DNA from: Oscillospiraceae bacterium
GTDB taxonomy: Bacteria; Bacillota; Clostridia; Oscillospirales; Oscillospiraceae
Assembly: GCA_902765025.1 (NCBI GenBank)
Contig: CACWYC010000005.1
Coordinates: 1-64,000 of the forward strand
Direction of reading: 5' to 3'
DNA: 64,000 bases
The position numbers and the translations under genes were made by a program. Below, piece by piece: positions 35,364 to 43,768 of the stretch; the stretch's first letter is position 1; every line of letters begins with the position of its first letter. The notes under the pieces are model-generated. The model was not told the DNA's origin. It saw only the letters and a program-made list of their open reading frames with translations, and made no database searches.

Positions 35364-35449
35364 GGTCAAAGAAAGTCAAAATTCACCCCTTGACTTTTGG
35401 CCAAATGGTGGTATGATACAGTCAAACATCAAAGAAAGTCAAAGTCAAA
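35364..35449 (+). promoter_or_regulatory. ctsR operon promoter with CtsR operators
   Basis: The heptad pair GGTCAAA-gaa-AGTCAAA (35364-35380) is a full match to the CtsR operator. A second, CATCAAA-gaa-AGTCAAA (35427-35443), with further AGTCAAA units at 35420 and 35443, lies downstream. The promoter TTGACT (35390-35395), 16 bases, TATGAT (35412-35417) is between them, so bound CtsR would cover the promoter on both sides. Confidence 0.9.
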
Positions 35450-35468
35450 CTTGACGAAGGAGGACGCC

Positions 35469-35918
35469 ATGGGTATTTCCGATTTGATTGCCGGCTTCAT
35501 CCAGGAGGCACTGGAGGACAGCGACGGCGTGCTGGAGCTGCAGCGCAGCGACCTGGCCCAGCGGTTCAACTGCGTGCCCAGCCAGATCAACTACGTCATG
35601 TCCACCCGCTTCTCCCCGGAGCAGGGCTACATCGTGGAGAGCCGCCGGGGCGGGGGAGGGTACATCCGTATCACCCGTGTCCGGGTGGACAGGGAGACCC
35701 TTTTGATGCACGTCATCAACTCCCTGGGCGACACCCTGGACCTGCCCTCGGCCCGTGCCATTGCCCGGAACCTGGTGGATAACGGCGCCATTTCCCTGGA
35801 GGCGGGCCGCACGCTGTTGTCCGCCGTCAGCGACGCCGCCCTGCGCGCCGCCCCCCGTGAGAGCCGGGGCGCCATCCGGGCTGACGTGTTCAAGCAGGTT
35901 CTCATCCATCTGGTTTGA
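35469..35918 (+). CDS. ctsR: CtsR, repressor of class III stress genes
   Basis: Repressor of clp heat-shock genes. The 149-residue protein opens MGISDLIAGFIQEAL, has the winged helix with the glycine-rich wing RRGGGGYIRI (about residues 59-68) that inserts into DNA and senses heat, and a C-terminal dimerisation domain. AAGGAGG lies before the ATG at 35469. It is the first gene of ctsR-mcsA-clpC and its own promoter carries two CtsR operators. Since no mcsB is present in the operon, release of CtsR may rely on its thermosensor wing and ClpC rather than on arginine kinase. Confidence 0.96.
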   Translation: MGISDLIAGFIQEALEDSDGVLELQRSDLAQRFNCVPSQINYVMSTRFSPEQGYIVESRRGGGGYIRITRVRVDRETLLMHVINSLGDTLDLPSARAIARNLVDNGAISLEAGRTLLSAVSDAALRAAPRESRGAIRADVFKQVLIHLV

Positions 35919-35942
35919 TTTGACGAAAAGGAGGCTATTCTT

Positions 35943-36359
35943 ATGAAGTGTGAACGCTGTGGCCGCAACGAGGCCACCTACTTTGTCCGCTCCAATGTCA
36001 ACGGCCGCATCACCCAGAGCCATCTGTGCCCCGCCTGCGCCCGGGCCATGGGCGTGGCAGGCCGCGCCTCGCTGTGGGACGATGGCTTTTTCACCCGCCC
36101 CTTCTCCCTGCTGGAGCCCTTCTTCGGCACCATGGGACAGGGGCTGCTGGGGGAGTTCCCCGCCCCCGACGAGCCCGACACCCCCGCCCAGCCCCGGCAA
36201 AGCGACCATTTGCTCACCGGCGCCGAGCAGGAAAAGCTGCAAAACCAGTGCCGCCGCAACGCCCTGGAAGCCCAGCTCCGCGACGCCGTTGAGCGGGAGG
36301 ATTACGAATCCGCCGCCCGGCTCCGGGATGAGCTGAAGCAGCTGCCCCAGACTATTTAA
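35943..36359 (+). CDS. mcsA: McsA-like zinc-finger/UVR-domain protein
   Basis: The 138-residue protein has an N-terminal zinc finger with CERCG and CPAC pairs (residues 3-6 and about 29-32), a variable middle and a C-terminal UVR motif (LRDAVEREDYESAARLRDEL). In Bacillus McsA activates the arginine kinase McsB and modulates CtsR. Here it is shorter than the Bacillus protein and has no McsB partner gene next to it, so it may act directly on CtsR or ClpC. AAAGGAGG precedes the ATG. It lies 24 bases after ctsR. Confidence 0.88.
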   Translation: MKCERCGRNEATYFVRSNVNGRITQSHLCPACARAMGVAGRASLWDDGFFTRPFSLLEPFFGTMGQGLLGEFPAPDEPDTPAQPRQSDHLLTGAEQEKLQNQCRRNALEAQLRDAVEREDYESAARLRDELKQLPQTI

Positions 36360-36370
36360 TATAGTATAAA

Positions 36371-36403
36371 GCACCGCAGATTTCGCGCCCGATGGCGCAA
36401 ACC
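36371..36403 (+). repeat. GCAYCGCAGATTTCGCGCC element in the operon gap between mcsA and clpC
   Basis: Positions 36371-36393 match 26415-26437 at 21 of 23 bases, and each copy is followed by GGCGC. The element contains the inverted arms GCGCC and GGCGC. It sits where mcsB is found in Bacillus-type operons. Confidence 0.65.
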
Positions 36404-36448
36404 AATTTATAATAATGTATATTCACCCCAAAAAAGGAGGTTTCCGTT

Positions 36449-38890
36449 ATGCCTGATATTCGTTTCACCCCCGAGGCCCAGACCGCCGTGGAGTTTGCCC
36501 ACCAGGCGGCCGCCGAGATGGGCCATAGCTACATCGGCACCGAGCACCTGCTGCTGGGCCTGCTGCGGCAGGAGGGCGGCGTGGCCGCCCGGGCCCTGCA
36601 GGAGCAGGGCCTTCGTGAGGAGATGGTCACCGACATTTTGCAGCGCATCATGGGCCGTGGGCTGTCCGGAGCCGACCCCCAGAGCCTGACGCCCCGGTGC
36701 CGCACGGCGCTGGAGCTGGCCGCCGGTGAGGCCGGCAGCCAGGGCGCCATCGACACCGCCCACCTGCTGCTGGGCCTGCTGCGGGAGGGCAACAACACCG
36801 CCCTGCGCATCCTGCGCACCGTGGGCATCGACCCCCGCCAGCTCTCCGCCGCCCTCCGCCGCAAGATGGCGGAGACCGCTCCCGCCCCCGCCGCCACCGC
36901 CGGCGCCGCACCTCGTGAGAAAAAGAGCGGCAAGACCATGGAGGAGTTCACCCGCGACCTGACCGCCGCCGCCCGTGAGGGCAAGCTGGACCCGGTCATC
37001 GGCCGCAGCGAGGAGATTCAGCGTGTGGTGCAGATTCTCTCCCGCCGCACCAAGAATAACCCCGTCCTCATCGGCGAGCCCGGCGTGGGCAAAACCGCCA
37101 TCGCCGAGGGTCTGGCGGAGCGCATCGTCACCGCCGACGTGCCCGAGGAGCTGCTGGATAAGCGCATCCTGTCCCTGGATTTAAGCGGCATGGTGGCCGG
37201 CACCAAGTACCGTGGCGAGTTTGAAGAGCGCATCAAAAACACCCTGGAAGAGGTAAAAAAGGCGGGCAACGTCATCCTCTTCATCGACGAGCTCCACACC
37301 ATCGTGGGCGCCGGTTCCGCCGAGGGCGCCGTGGATGCCGCCAATATTTTGAAACCCGCCCTCTCCCGTGGCGAGATTCGCGTCATCGGCGCCACCACCC
37401 TCAATGAGTACCGCAAATACATCGAGAAGGACGCCGCCCTGGAGCGCCGCTTCCAGCCCGTCACCGTGGGCGAGCCCTCCCGGGAGGCCAGCGTGCAGAT
37501 TCTGATGGGCCTCAAGGACCACTACGAGCAGCACCACCACCTGACCATCACCGACGAGGCCGTGAAAGCCGCCGTGGAGCTGTCCGCCCGGTATATCAAC
37601 GACCGCTACCTGCCCGACAAGGCCATCGATCTGATGGACGAGGCCGCCAGCCGCGTCCGCCTGGAGGCGGAGGCCATGTCCCCGGATCTGAAGAGCCTGG
37701 AGGAGAAGATCACCACCCTCCACCGGGAGAAGAGCCAGGCCATCGCCGCCCAGGACTACGAAAAGGCCGCCCAGCTCCGGGATATTGAGAAAAATTACCA
37801 GGAGCAGGTGGACATCGAGCGGGAGAACTGGCGCAAGCAGCGCCAGCAGACCGGCCGGGCCGTCACCGCCGACGACATCGCCTCCGTGGTGTCCGGCTGG
37901 ACGGGCATCCCCGTCACCCGCCTCACCGAGGACGAGGGCCAGCGCCTGCTGCACCTGGAGGACACCCTCCATCAGCGTGTGGTGGGCCAGGACGAGGCCG
38001 TGGCCGCCGTGGCCCGCGCCATCCGCCGTGGCCGTGTGGGATTGAAGGACCCCAAGCGCCCCATCGGCTCCTTCCTGTTCCTGGGTCCCACCGGCGTGGG
38101 CAAGACCGAGCTGTGCAAGGCCCTGGCCGAGGCCATGTTCGGCGATGAAAACGCCATGATCCGCATTGATATGTCCGAGTATATGGAGCGCCATACCGTG
38201 TCCCGCCTGGTGGGCTCGCCTCCCGGCTACGTGGGCCACGAGGAGGGCGGCCAGCTCACCGAGAAGGTGCGCCGCAAGCCCTATTCCGTGGTGCTCTTCG
38301 ATGAGATCGAAAAAGCCCATGAGGACGTGTGGAACATCCTGCTGCAGATCCTGGAGGACGGCGTGGTCACCGATTCCCAGGGCCGCCGGGTGGATTTCAA
38401 GAATACCGTCATCGTCATGACCTCCAACGTGGGCGCCCGTGCCATCACCGCTGCTGAAACGGCCCCTCTGGGCTTCACCGCCGGTGAGGAAAAGGAGGAC
38501 GCCGGCCGCTTCGACCGCATCCGTGAGGCCGTCATGGCGGAGCTGCGCCGCACCTTCAAGCCCGAGTTTTTGAATCGTATCGACGATACCATCGTCTTCC
38601 ACCAGCTCACCGAGGAGGACATCGTCCGCATCGCCCGCGGCATGCTCAGCCGCACCGCCGCCCGTATGGCGGAGCAGGGCATCACCCTCACCGCTGACGA
38701 CGACGCCGTCTCGGCCCTGGCCAAGGGCGGCTTCGACCCCCAGTACGGCGCCCGTCCTCTCCGCCGGGCTATCCAGAACACGGTGGAGGACGCCGTGGCC
38801 GAGCTGATGCTGGAGGGCAAGCTCAAGCAAGGCGACACCGCCCGCGCCACCCTCCGGGACGGCAAAGTGGTCATCGAAAAAGCGGAGTAA
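36449..38890 (+). CDS. clpC: ClpC-type AAA+ unfoldase
   Basis: Hexameric AAA+ unfoldase that feeds substrates to ClpP. The 813-residue protein has the double Clp N-domain (residues 1-145, with [14 protein letters not shown] and [10 protein letters not shown]), D1 with Walker A GEPGVGKT and Walker B FIDELH, a UVR-containing middle domain (residues about 410-450) and D2 with GPTGVGKT and FDEIEKAH. The P-loop residues are intact. It is the terminal gene of the CtsR operon, with AAAAGGAGG upstream of the ATG. A repeat-bearing 89-base gap separates it from mcsA. Confidence 0.97.
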   Translation: MPDIRFTPEAQTAVEFAHQAAAEMGHSYIGTEHLLLGLLRQEGGVAARALQEQGLREEMVTDILQRIMGRGLSGADPQSLTPRCRTALELAAGEAGSQGAIDTAHLLLGLLREGNNTALRILRTVGIDPRQLSAALRRKMAETAPAPAATAGAAPREKKSGKTMEEFTRDLTAAAREGKLDPVIGRSEEIQRVVQILSRRTKNNPVLIGEPGVGKTAIAEGLAERIVTADVPEELLDKRILSLDLSGMVAGTKYRGEFEERIKNTLEEVKKAGNVILFIDELHTIVGAGSAEGAVDAANILKPALSRGEIRVIGATTLNEYRKYIEKDAALERRFQPVTVGEPSREASVQILMGLKDHYEQHHHLTITDEAVKAAVELSARYINDRYLPDKAIDLMDEAASRVRLEAEAMSPDLKSLEEKITTLHREKSQAIAAQDYEKAAQLRDIEKNYQEQVDIERENWRKQRQQTGRAVTADDIASVVSGWTGIPVTRLTEDEGQRLLHLEDTLHQRVVGQDEAVAAVARAIRRGRVGLKDPKRPIGSFLFLGPTGVGKTELCKALAEAMFGDENAMIRIDMSEYMERHTVSRLVGSPPGYVGHEEGGQLTEKVRRKPYSVVLFDEIEKAHEDVWNILLQILEDGVVTDSQGRRVDFKNTVIVMTSNVGARAITAAETAPLGFTAGEEKEDAGRFDRIREAVMAELRRTFKPEFLNRIDDTIVFHQLTEEDIVRIARGMLSRTAARMAEQGITLTADDDAVSALAKGGFDPQYGARPLRRAIQNTVEDAVAELMLEGKLKQGDTARATLRDGKVVIEKAE

Positions 38891-39250
38891 TGCCATAAAA
38901 TACCCCCTCGCACCTTCTACCGCCCCGCCAGGCTGAATGGCGCCCGGCTACACCTCCGTAGGGCGGGACCTATGTGTCCCGCCAACCAGGGGAGAATAAT
39001 CCGCCTTGTCCGGCGATATGAAAACGGCGCCCCACCCTCCGTAGGGGCGGGGCTCTGCTCCGCCCAACCCCGCCGTGGGCCTCCGCCACCCCCGGTCGCA
39101 TGCCGCCCGGCAACGACAACCATTCGTAGGGCGCGACGACCCGGCGCGCCGTACCCATGCGGCAAATAGCATACACGCCTCGTTGGCTGCGAATGGCTAC
39201 CAACCCTCCGTAGGTGCGACGCCCACCCGCGGCCAAGTCGTCCCCACCCC
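38891..39250 (+). repeat. Array of four degenerate repeats with ~84-base period
   Basis: The anchor CGTAGG occurs at 38957, 39040, 39125 and 39209, giving intervals of 83, 85 and 84 bases. After each anchor comes an imperfect hairpin whose arms differ between units: GGCGGGAC/GTCCCGCC, GGGCGG/CCGCCC, GGCGCG/CGCGCC, and a weak fourth. The segments between share little. There is no coding frame. It fills the space between clpC and the promoter of the secreted protein. Confidence 0.7.
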
Positions 39251-39251
39251 C

Positions 39252-39291
39252 GGTGACACATCGGTAACAAAGGTTACAAATAGTTACAGAT
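39252..39291 (+). promoter_or_regulatory. Four helically phased GTNACA direct repeats, candidate activator site
   Basis: GTGACA (39253), GTAACA (39264), GTTACA (39273) and GTTACA (39283) are spaced 11, 9 and 10 bases, about one helical turn each, ending 12 bases before the -35 of the secreted-protein promoter. Such phased direct repeats are typical sites for OmpR/PhoB-type response regulators. Confidence 0.55.
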
Positions 39292-39303
39292 TCCCCAAAT
39301 CCC

Positions 39304-39332
39304 TTGACGGTCCCATCTTCCCTTGCTATAAT
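39304..39332 (+). promoter_or_regulatory. Strong promoter of the secreted CxxC protein gene
   Basis: TTGACG (39304-39309), 17 bases, TATAAT (39327-39332): one base off the full consensus. Confidence 0.85.
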
Positions 39333-39396
39333 GCAAACCGTAAAAGGATGGGTTATCCAACCGAACACATTCAAATTTTTAATGGAGGAAAAAACA

Positions 39397-40215
39397 ATGA
39401 AGAAGATTGTTGCTCTGGTGCTGTGCCTGGCTCTGGCTCTGGCTCTGTGCACCGTCGCTTTCGCTGAGGAAAGCAAGCCCTATTACACCAAGGATACCAA
39501 CTCCCTGGCCACCAAGTCCGACGTTGAGCTGAACTACGTCAAGGCTGCTGAGCCCACCGTCAAGGACGGCAAGCAGATCACTGCCGGCCACGCTGCCTAC
39601 TATGATCTGGGCGACGGGAAGAAGTACACTGCCGTTGACTCCCTGGCCAAGGCCAACCTGGTCGTTTACAGCGACAAGGACATGAAGAACGTTGTTCTGT
39701 ACCTGGCCGAGACCAAGGCTCCCGATTTCTTCGATGCCAAGGTTTACACCAACTTCGGCACCAAGTGCGGTCAGTGCAACTTCGAGACCAAGAAGGGCGC
39801 CACCTACTACGCTGTGGACGGCGTGAGCCTGTACGAGAGCTGCGAGGCCAACGTTGAAGGCGCTCAGACCCTGCGCGTTGATGGTAAGTTCGTTACCGTC
39901 ATCTCCAAGGGCAATATCATCCTGGTCGGCCACACTGCTGTCCCCGTCCTGGAGAATGCCAAGATTGTGGGTTACAAGTGCGCTAACTGCGGTCTGGCTG
40001 CTGTGAAGGCTGCCAACACCATGTCCCTGCCCAAGGATGTCGAGGGCTTCGGTGAGGATAACCTGTGGTACTTCCCCGCTGCCGCTGCTGCCGCCACCAC
40101 CACTGGTGTGACCTCCGCCAAGACCTTCGACGCCGGTGTTGCTATGTACGCTGGCCTGGCTCTGATGAGCGTCGCTGGTTCCGCTGTGGTTATCGGCAAG
40201 AAGAAGGAGTTCTAA
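39397..40215 (+). CDS. Secreted, membrane-tethered protein with two CxxC motifs, probably highly expressed
   Basis: I do not recognise the family. The 272-residue protein has a signal peptide (MKKIVALVLC..., cleavage after AFA near residue 23), an extracellular part with two CxxC pairs (CGQC and CANC, about residues 123-126 and 197-200) and one further Cys, an Ala-rich stretch, and a C-terminal hydrophobic helix followed by KKKEF. The CxxC pairs suggest metal or thiol chemistry. Codon use differs sharply from its neighbours (many GCT, GTT and GGT instead of GCC, GTG and GGC), as in very highly expressed genes, and agrees with the near-consensus promoter and GGAGG site. Confidence 0.8.
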   Translation: MKKIVALVLCLALALALCTVAFAEESKPYYTKDTNSLATKSDVELNYVKAAEPTVKDGKQITAGHAAYYDLGDGKKYTAVDSLAKANLVVYSDKDMKNVVLYLAETKAPDFFDAKVYTNFGTKCGQCNFETKKGATYYAVDGVSLYESCEANVEGAQTLRVDGKFVTVISKGNIILVGHTAVPVLENAKIVGYKCANCGLAAVKAANTMSLPKDVEGFGEDNLWYFPAAAAAATTTGVTSAKTFDAGVAMYAGLALMSVAGSAVVIGKKKEF

Positions 40216-40270
40216 TTAAACCTTCCGGTTTCTAACCAAAACCTTACGGTTTGATAAAACATCCATACAC

Positions 40271-40304
40271 AAAAAGCCCCGGCTCACGCCGGGGCTTCTT
40301 GTTG
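40271..40304. terminator. Terminator after the secreted protein gene
   Basis: AAAAAGCCCCGGC-tcac-GCCGGGGCTTCTTGTT; can also serve the minus-strand phage operon. Confidence 0.85.
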
Positions 40305-40305
40305 T

Positions 40306-40362
40306 CTCTGCCTTCCCCCTGGGGAGAAGGTGGCGGCGAAACCGACGGATGGGGGGCCGATG
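40306..40362 (+). repeat. Fragment of a CTTCCCCCTGGGGAGAAGG-type intergenic repeat
   Basis: CTTCCCCCTGGGGAGAAGGT forms a hairpin and is followed by GGCGGCGAAACCGACGGATG. From memory, similar sequences are scattered between genes in gut Firmicutes. It marks the host side of the phage-derived cluster. Confidence 0.4.
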
Positions 40363-40388
40363 CCCGCCCAACTACCGATAGCCGCGCC

Positions 40389-41012
40389 TCATGCCAGCGT
40401 CCACGTCTGCACCACTTGACCATCTACCACCTGCCGCACCTCAAAGGTGACGGCGGGTGTTTTTTGCGTTTCCGCCCCGTAGGCCACGCCGAAATAGTCG
40501 CATACCGCCTGGGCCGTCTCGGCGGCGATGGTGCCCATGTTGTCAATCAGCCATTGCGCCTCCGCCAAATTGTCGTGGAAGCCGAACTCCGGCAGCACGG
40601 CGGCCATCTTGGTGGCTTTCAGCTCATAGAGTGTGGCGCTTTCCACCAGCTTGTCGCTCCCGCCGGGGGATAGGGGCGCGATGCGCGCCTGTATCAGCTT
40701 GCCGATTTTCCGGGACTTGTCGCTGGGGTAGCAGTGTACCCGCGTCCCCGCCACGGTGCCGTCAAAGCCGTTGGTGTGCAGGGCGATGTACAGGTCGGCG
40801 CCCCAATTGTTGCCGTCCTTCACCCGGTCATACATGTTGCCGTACTGCATGTTTTTCACTTCAAACCCGCAACGGACCAACTCTTTTTCCAGCAAATCCG
40901 CGCAGCGGCGCATTTGCTCCTGTTCGTTTGTGCTGCGGCCCCGGTACAGCGCCTGGGGATGGTATGTGTTGGTGCTGCGATCCTCCGGGGACAGGGCGAT
41001 TTTATAGGCCAT
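40389..41012 (-). CDS. N-acetylmuramoyl-L-alanine amidase (phage endolysin)
   Basis: Amidase_3-type peptidoglycan hydrolase. The 207 residues include SPEDRSTNTYHPQALYRGRS near the start, the zinc-binding region LYIALHTNGFDG, and the glutamate in VLPEFGFHDN. There is no signal peptide, so release would depend on the holin. ATG at 41012 overlaps the holin gene end by 11 bases. It is the last gene of the minus-strand virion operon. A 50-residue tail may recognise the wall. Confidence 0.92.
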   Translation of the reverse strand: MAYKIALSPEDRSTNTYHPQALYRGRSTNEQEQMRRCADLLEKELVRCGFEVKNMQYGNMYDRVKDGNNWGADLYIALHTNGFDGTVAGTRVHCYPSDKSRKIGKLIQARIAPLSPGGSDKLVESATLYELKATKMAAVLPEFGFHDNLAEAQWLIDNMGTIAAETAQAVCDYFGVAYGAETQKTPAVTFEVRQVVDGQVVQTWTLA

Positions 41013-41514
41013 GATCATCTTCCTCCATCTTGCCGTTGCCGGGCAGCACCGGGGCCGTAACATTAACCTCCGGCGCCACCTTGTCGTCCACGGTCTGCTT
41101 CAGCTTGTTCAGCAGCCGCCCCAGCCAGGGGGGCACCGGGCCGTCCATGGCCGCAACGTTCTCCAAAATCGAAATCAGTTCGTTGATAATCAGCCAGCAG
41201 GTCACGATCATCCCCAGCAAAAAGGGCAGATGAACATCAATGCCCGCCTGGGCCAGGCCGTAGCTGATGAGCCAGTCCATCACCCCGGCCACCGCCACCG
41301 TCACCACGTAGCCCAGCTTTTTCAGGATGCCCCGGACGCCTACCCGGCTGCTCAGTTCCCCCCGGTGCCAGGCCTTGGCCATGCCTGTGGCGTAATCCAG
41401 CAGCATCACGCACACAAGCACAATCAGCGGCACCATCAGCTTGATGTAATAGGAGCACACCAGCCCCCAGAACGCGGCCAGCACCGCCGCCGCGCCGTTT
41501 GTTTCCGTTTTCAT
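41002..41514 (-). CDS. Phage holin (Phage_holin_4 family)
   Basis: Membrane protein that permeabilises the membrane for lysis. The 170-residue protein has three or four hydrophobic segments (about residues 8-22, 27-45, 65-85, 93-115), the family region CVMLLDYATGMAKAW followed by SRVGVRGILKKLGY, and a hydrophilic C terminus. It overlaps the amidase gene by 11 bases, a classical holin-endolysin cassette. GAGGAGAG precedes the ATG. Confidence 0.92.
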   Translation of the reverse strand: MKTETNGAAAVLAAFWGLVCSYYIKLMVPLIVLVCVMLLDYATGMAKAWHRGELSSRVGVRGILKKLGYVVTVAVAGVMDWLISYGLAQAGIDVHLPFLLGMIVTCWLIINELISILENVAAMDGPVPPWLGRLLNKLKQTVDDKVAPEVNVTAPVLPGNGKMEEDDHGL

Positions 41515-41527
41515 CGTCGCTCTCCTC

Positions 41528-41905
41528 TCAAATCGTCCATTTCACGCCCCAGATGCGGGTGGGGATGCCTCTCTGCGAGCCTGTACCGCTACTGCCGTTT
41601 TGCGAGTAGCCAAACACGATCTCGCCGTCTGTAACAGACGTTATCTTTCTGGCGTAACCCGTGTCATTGTATGTGTACCAGATAAAGCCGCTTGCCCATC
41701 CCGAGGTCCCAAACGGCACATACAGTATGCCGGTGCCCGCATCCGCGTAGGTGTAATTGCGGAACTCCACCAAATAGGCGCTGTATCCCGTGGGCAATGT
41801 CACGGAAAAATTGGCCTGGGCGAGGGTGGGTTTGGGATTCGTCCACAGCAGTTCGGGCTCTCCACCGCCGCTCCCCACTGTCACCGCGTTGCCGATGATG
41901 CTCAT
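41528..41905 (-). CDS. Phage virion-associated protein, probable fibre tip or adhesin
   Basis: The 125-residue product is Gly/Ser/Thr-rich with alternating beta pattern (VEFRNYTYADAGTGILYVPF, FIWYTYNDTGYARKITSV) ending in RIWGVKWTI, like small receptor-binding tip proteins. No defined family recognised. Its ATG at 41905 overlaps the stop of the collagen-like fibre gene (ATGA), so the two are translationally coupled and may be partners. Confidence 0.6.
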   Translation of the reverse strand: MSIIGNAVTVGSGGGEPELLWTNPKPTLAQANFSVTLPTGYSAYLVEFRNYTYADAGTGILYVPFGTSGWASGFIWYTYNDTGYARKITSVTDGEIVFGYSQNGSSGTGSQRGIPTRIWGVKWTI

Positions 41906-43008
41906 GCCGTCACCTCCGTCACGGTACACTGCACCGTCCCGCCCGCAGAGGGCGCGGCCTCCAATGCGTAAGCCGTCAGCGTGCCGTTGTCGTTCTCCAC
42001 CCAAAGGGCTGCCACACCGTCATTCAGCAGCAGCTGCAAGGCGGCAGCGCCCAGCTGCAAATCCACCTTGCTGTTGGCGGTAACGGTGGCGCCTGTGACG
42101 GTGACGGTTTGGGAGTAGACGCCGCCGCTCTCGGCCCATGTGGCGGACAGGGTAATGGTGCCCACCTTGGGCTTGGCGGCGTTGAGGGCGTTGTACACGC
42201 CGCCGGAGGTCACCAGCGCCGCGCTGCCCGAGGCGGGAGCGCTGTCCACCGCCTGCACGGTGACGCTGCCGCCGCTGCCCACCAGCACGCCGCTGAAGGT
42301 GGTGGCCGTATCGGCATTGATGACGTTGGGCCCCTGGGGGCCTGTGGGGCCCTGTGGCCCCGCCAGACTGCCCAGACTCACCCAGTTGCTGCCATCCCAT
42401 ACATAGATCGCGTTGCTCACTGATGTGCCCACGGCGTAGGCGTCCCCCACCGCCGCGGTGGGATGGGCCGCTTGCAGCGCCGCCAGGGTGGCATACAGGC
42501 CCATGATTACCAATCCGTGACCGTCTGCGCCATCAGCGCCATCCGCACCGTCAGCGCCATCCGCACCGTCAAAAACGCCGCTGTCCGCGTCGTCTCTCAC
42601 GCTCTGGGCGATGGCCTGCGCGCTTTCCGCCGCCAGCAGCACCTGCTGGGCCAGGGTGGGGGTGATATCCGCCGCCTCCTCCGTCACCGCCGCCCCCAGC
42701 TGCACTGCGCCGCAGTCGCAGAAGGGGGTGGGGGCGGGCCAGGTGGCGCCGCTGTCCGTGGCGCCGTACACACCGATATACAGCGTCCGCCCGGGCGTGT
42801 GCAGTACCTCAACCGGGATGACGGCCCCGCCGTTTTCATCCAGCACCATCTGCCGCTCCACGTCGCCGCAGCGAAACACCGCCGTCTTCCCACTGATGGT
42901 GTCCCACGCCTCGTCAAAGGCGAAGTCCACCGGCGCCCCTGCCATCCCGGTGGTGACGATGCTCCGTTCCAGGCAGCGGATGGCGCTGCCGTTTACTGTC
43001 AGCTTCAT
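41902..43008 (-). CDS. Phage tail fibre protein with collagen-like repeats
   Basis: The 368-residue protein has an N-terminal domain (MKLTVNGSAIRCLERSIVTTG...) resembling attachment modules of baseplate or fibre proteins. A coiled region follows, then a Gly-X-Y block of repeated GAD (about residues 145-165), a carbohydrate-binding-like segment, a second Gly-X-Y block (GPQGPTGPQGP, about 218-228), and a C-terminal beta-rich domain. Collagen-like blocks force trimers, fitting a receptor-binding fibre. GGAGGGGG precedes the ATG. Neighbouring virion genes support the role. Confidence 0.8.
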   Translation of the reverse strand: MKLTVNGSAIRCLERSIVTTGMAGAPVDFAFDEAWDTISGKTAVFRCGDVERQMVLDENGGAVIPVEVLHTPGRTLYIGVYGATDSGATWPAPTPFCDCGAVQLGAAVTEEAADITPTLAQQVLLAAESAQAIAQSVRDDADSGVFDGADGADGADGADGADGHGLVIMGLYATLAALQAAHPTAAVGDAYAVGTSVSNAIYVWDGSNWVSLGSLAGPQGPTGPQGPNVINADTATTFSGVLVGSGGSVTVQAVDSAPASGSAALVTSGGVYNALNAAKPKVGTITLSATWAESGGVYSQTVTVTGATVTANSKVDLQLGAAALQLLLNDGVAALWVENDNGTLTAYALEAAPSAGGTVQCTVTEVTA

Positions 43009-43024
43009 TTCCGCCCCCTCCTTT

Positions 43025-43753
43025 TCACACCGTCATAGCCACGGCGTTGCCGCCCCGGCGGGACGCGGTGGCCGCCTTGGCGGTTTTGGCGGTCTTTGTG
43101 GTTTTGGAAGCGGTTTTCGCCGCCGCTGCTGCCGCCTTCTGGGCCGCCTGGTACTGCTTCACGTAGTCCTGATACTGCTGGTAGGCCGCCTTGTCCGCCG
43201 CCAGCAATGCGCTGTACTCCGCCCGCAGGTCGTTGCCCTCGTTGCGGTAGCGGTTGTAGGCCTGCTGGTACAGCGTGGGCAGCACGCCCCACAGCTTGTT
43301 GATGTAGTTCAGATAGTTCTGCTGTGCCGCGCTCTGGCCGTAGGTGGAGGCGTAGCCCCCGGTGAGGGCGGCGGTGCGGCCCAGGGTGTCGTCCCTGGCC
43401 TGGGCGGCGGCGGTGGTGTACTGCCGCCGGTAGTAGCGATACACCGCGTCGTTCTCCGGGTCATAGGTGAAGACGGGGCGGTTGGTCATGGTCTCATACA
43501 GCGTGGCCATCCGTCCGCCCACCGGCGACTCGTAATGGGCCACGCCGCCTCCCCGTTCAAAAAGGCTGTTCATGGTCTGCGGCCCAACAACGCCGTCCAC
43601 CTGCAGGGCGTTGCGGCTCTGGTAATCCCGCACGGCGGCAGCCGTCTCCGCGCCGTAAATGCCGTCCACCGCCAGGCTGTACCCGGCGGCGTTGAGCTGC
43701 TTTTGCAGCGAGGCCACCTCGTCGCCCCGACTGCCATAGGATAAATTGGTCAA
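43025..43753 (-). CDS. Phage virion protein with peptidoglycan-binding domain
   Basis: The 242-residue protein has an N-terminal peptidoglycan-binding domain 1 (GSRGDEVASLQKQLNAAGY...VDGIYGAETAAAVRDYQ, given in part; residues 5-68), then a long helical region rich in Gln, Tyr and Ala and a C terminus of Lys/Ala/Thr repeats (AKTASKTTKTAKTAKAATA). The helical, basic character and wall-binding head suggest an internal ejection or tail protein that engages the wall on DNA entry. AAAGGAGG lies upstream. Specific function is inferred. Confidence 0.65.
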   Translation of the reverse strand: MTNLSYGSRGDEVASLQKQLNAAGYSLAVDGIYGAETAAAVRDYQSRNALQVDGVVGPQTMNSLFERGGGVAHYESPVGGRMATLYETMTNRPVFTYDPENDAVYRYYRRQYTTAAAQARDDTLGRTAALTGGYASTYGQSAAQQNYLNYINKLWGVLPTLYQQAYNRYRNEGNDLRAEYSALLAADKAAYQQYQDYVKQYQAAQKAAAAAAKTASKTTKTAKTAKAATASRRGGNAVAMTV

Positions 43754-43768
43754 TGGAATACCTCCTTT

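Noticed and set aside
38953..39250. Possible CRISPR array, because of the regular ~84-base period
   Set aside because: The repeated part is short and its hairpin arms differ in each unit, while CRISPR repeats are nearly identical; no cas gene is nearby.
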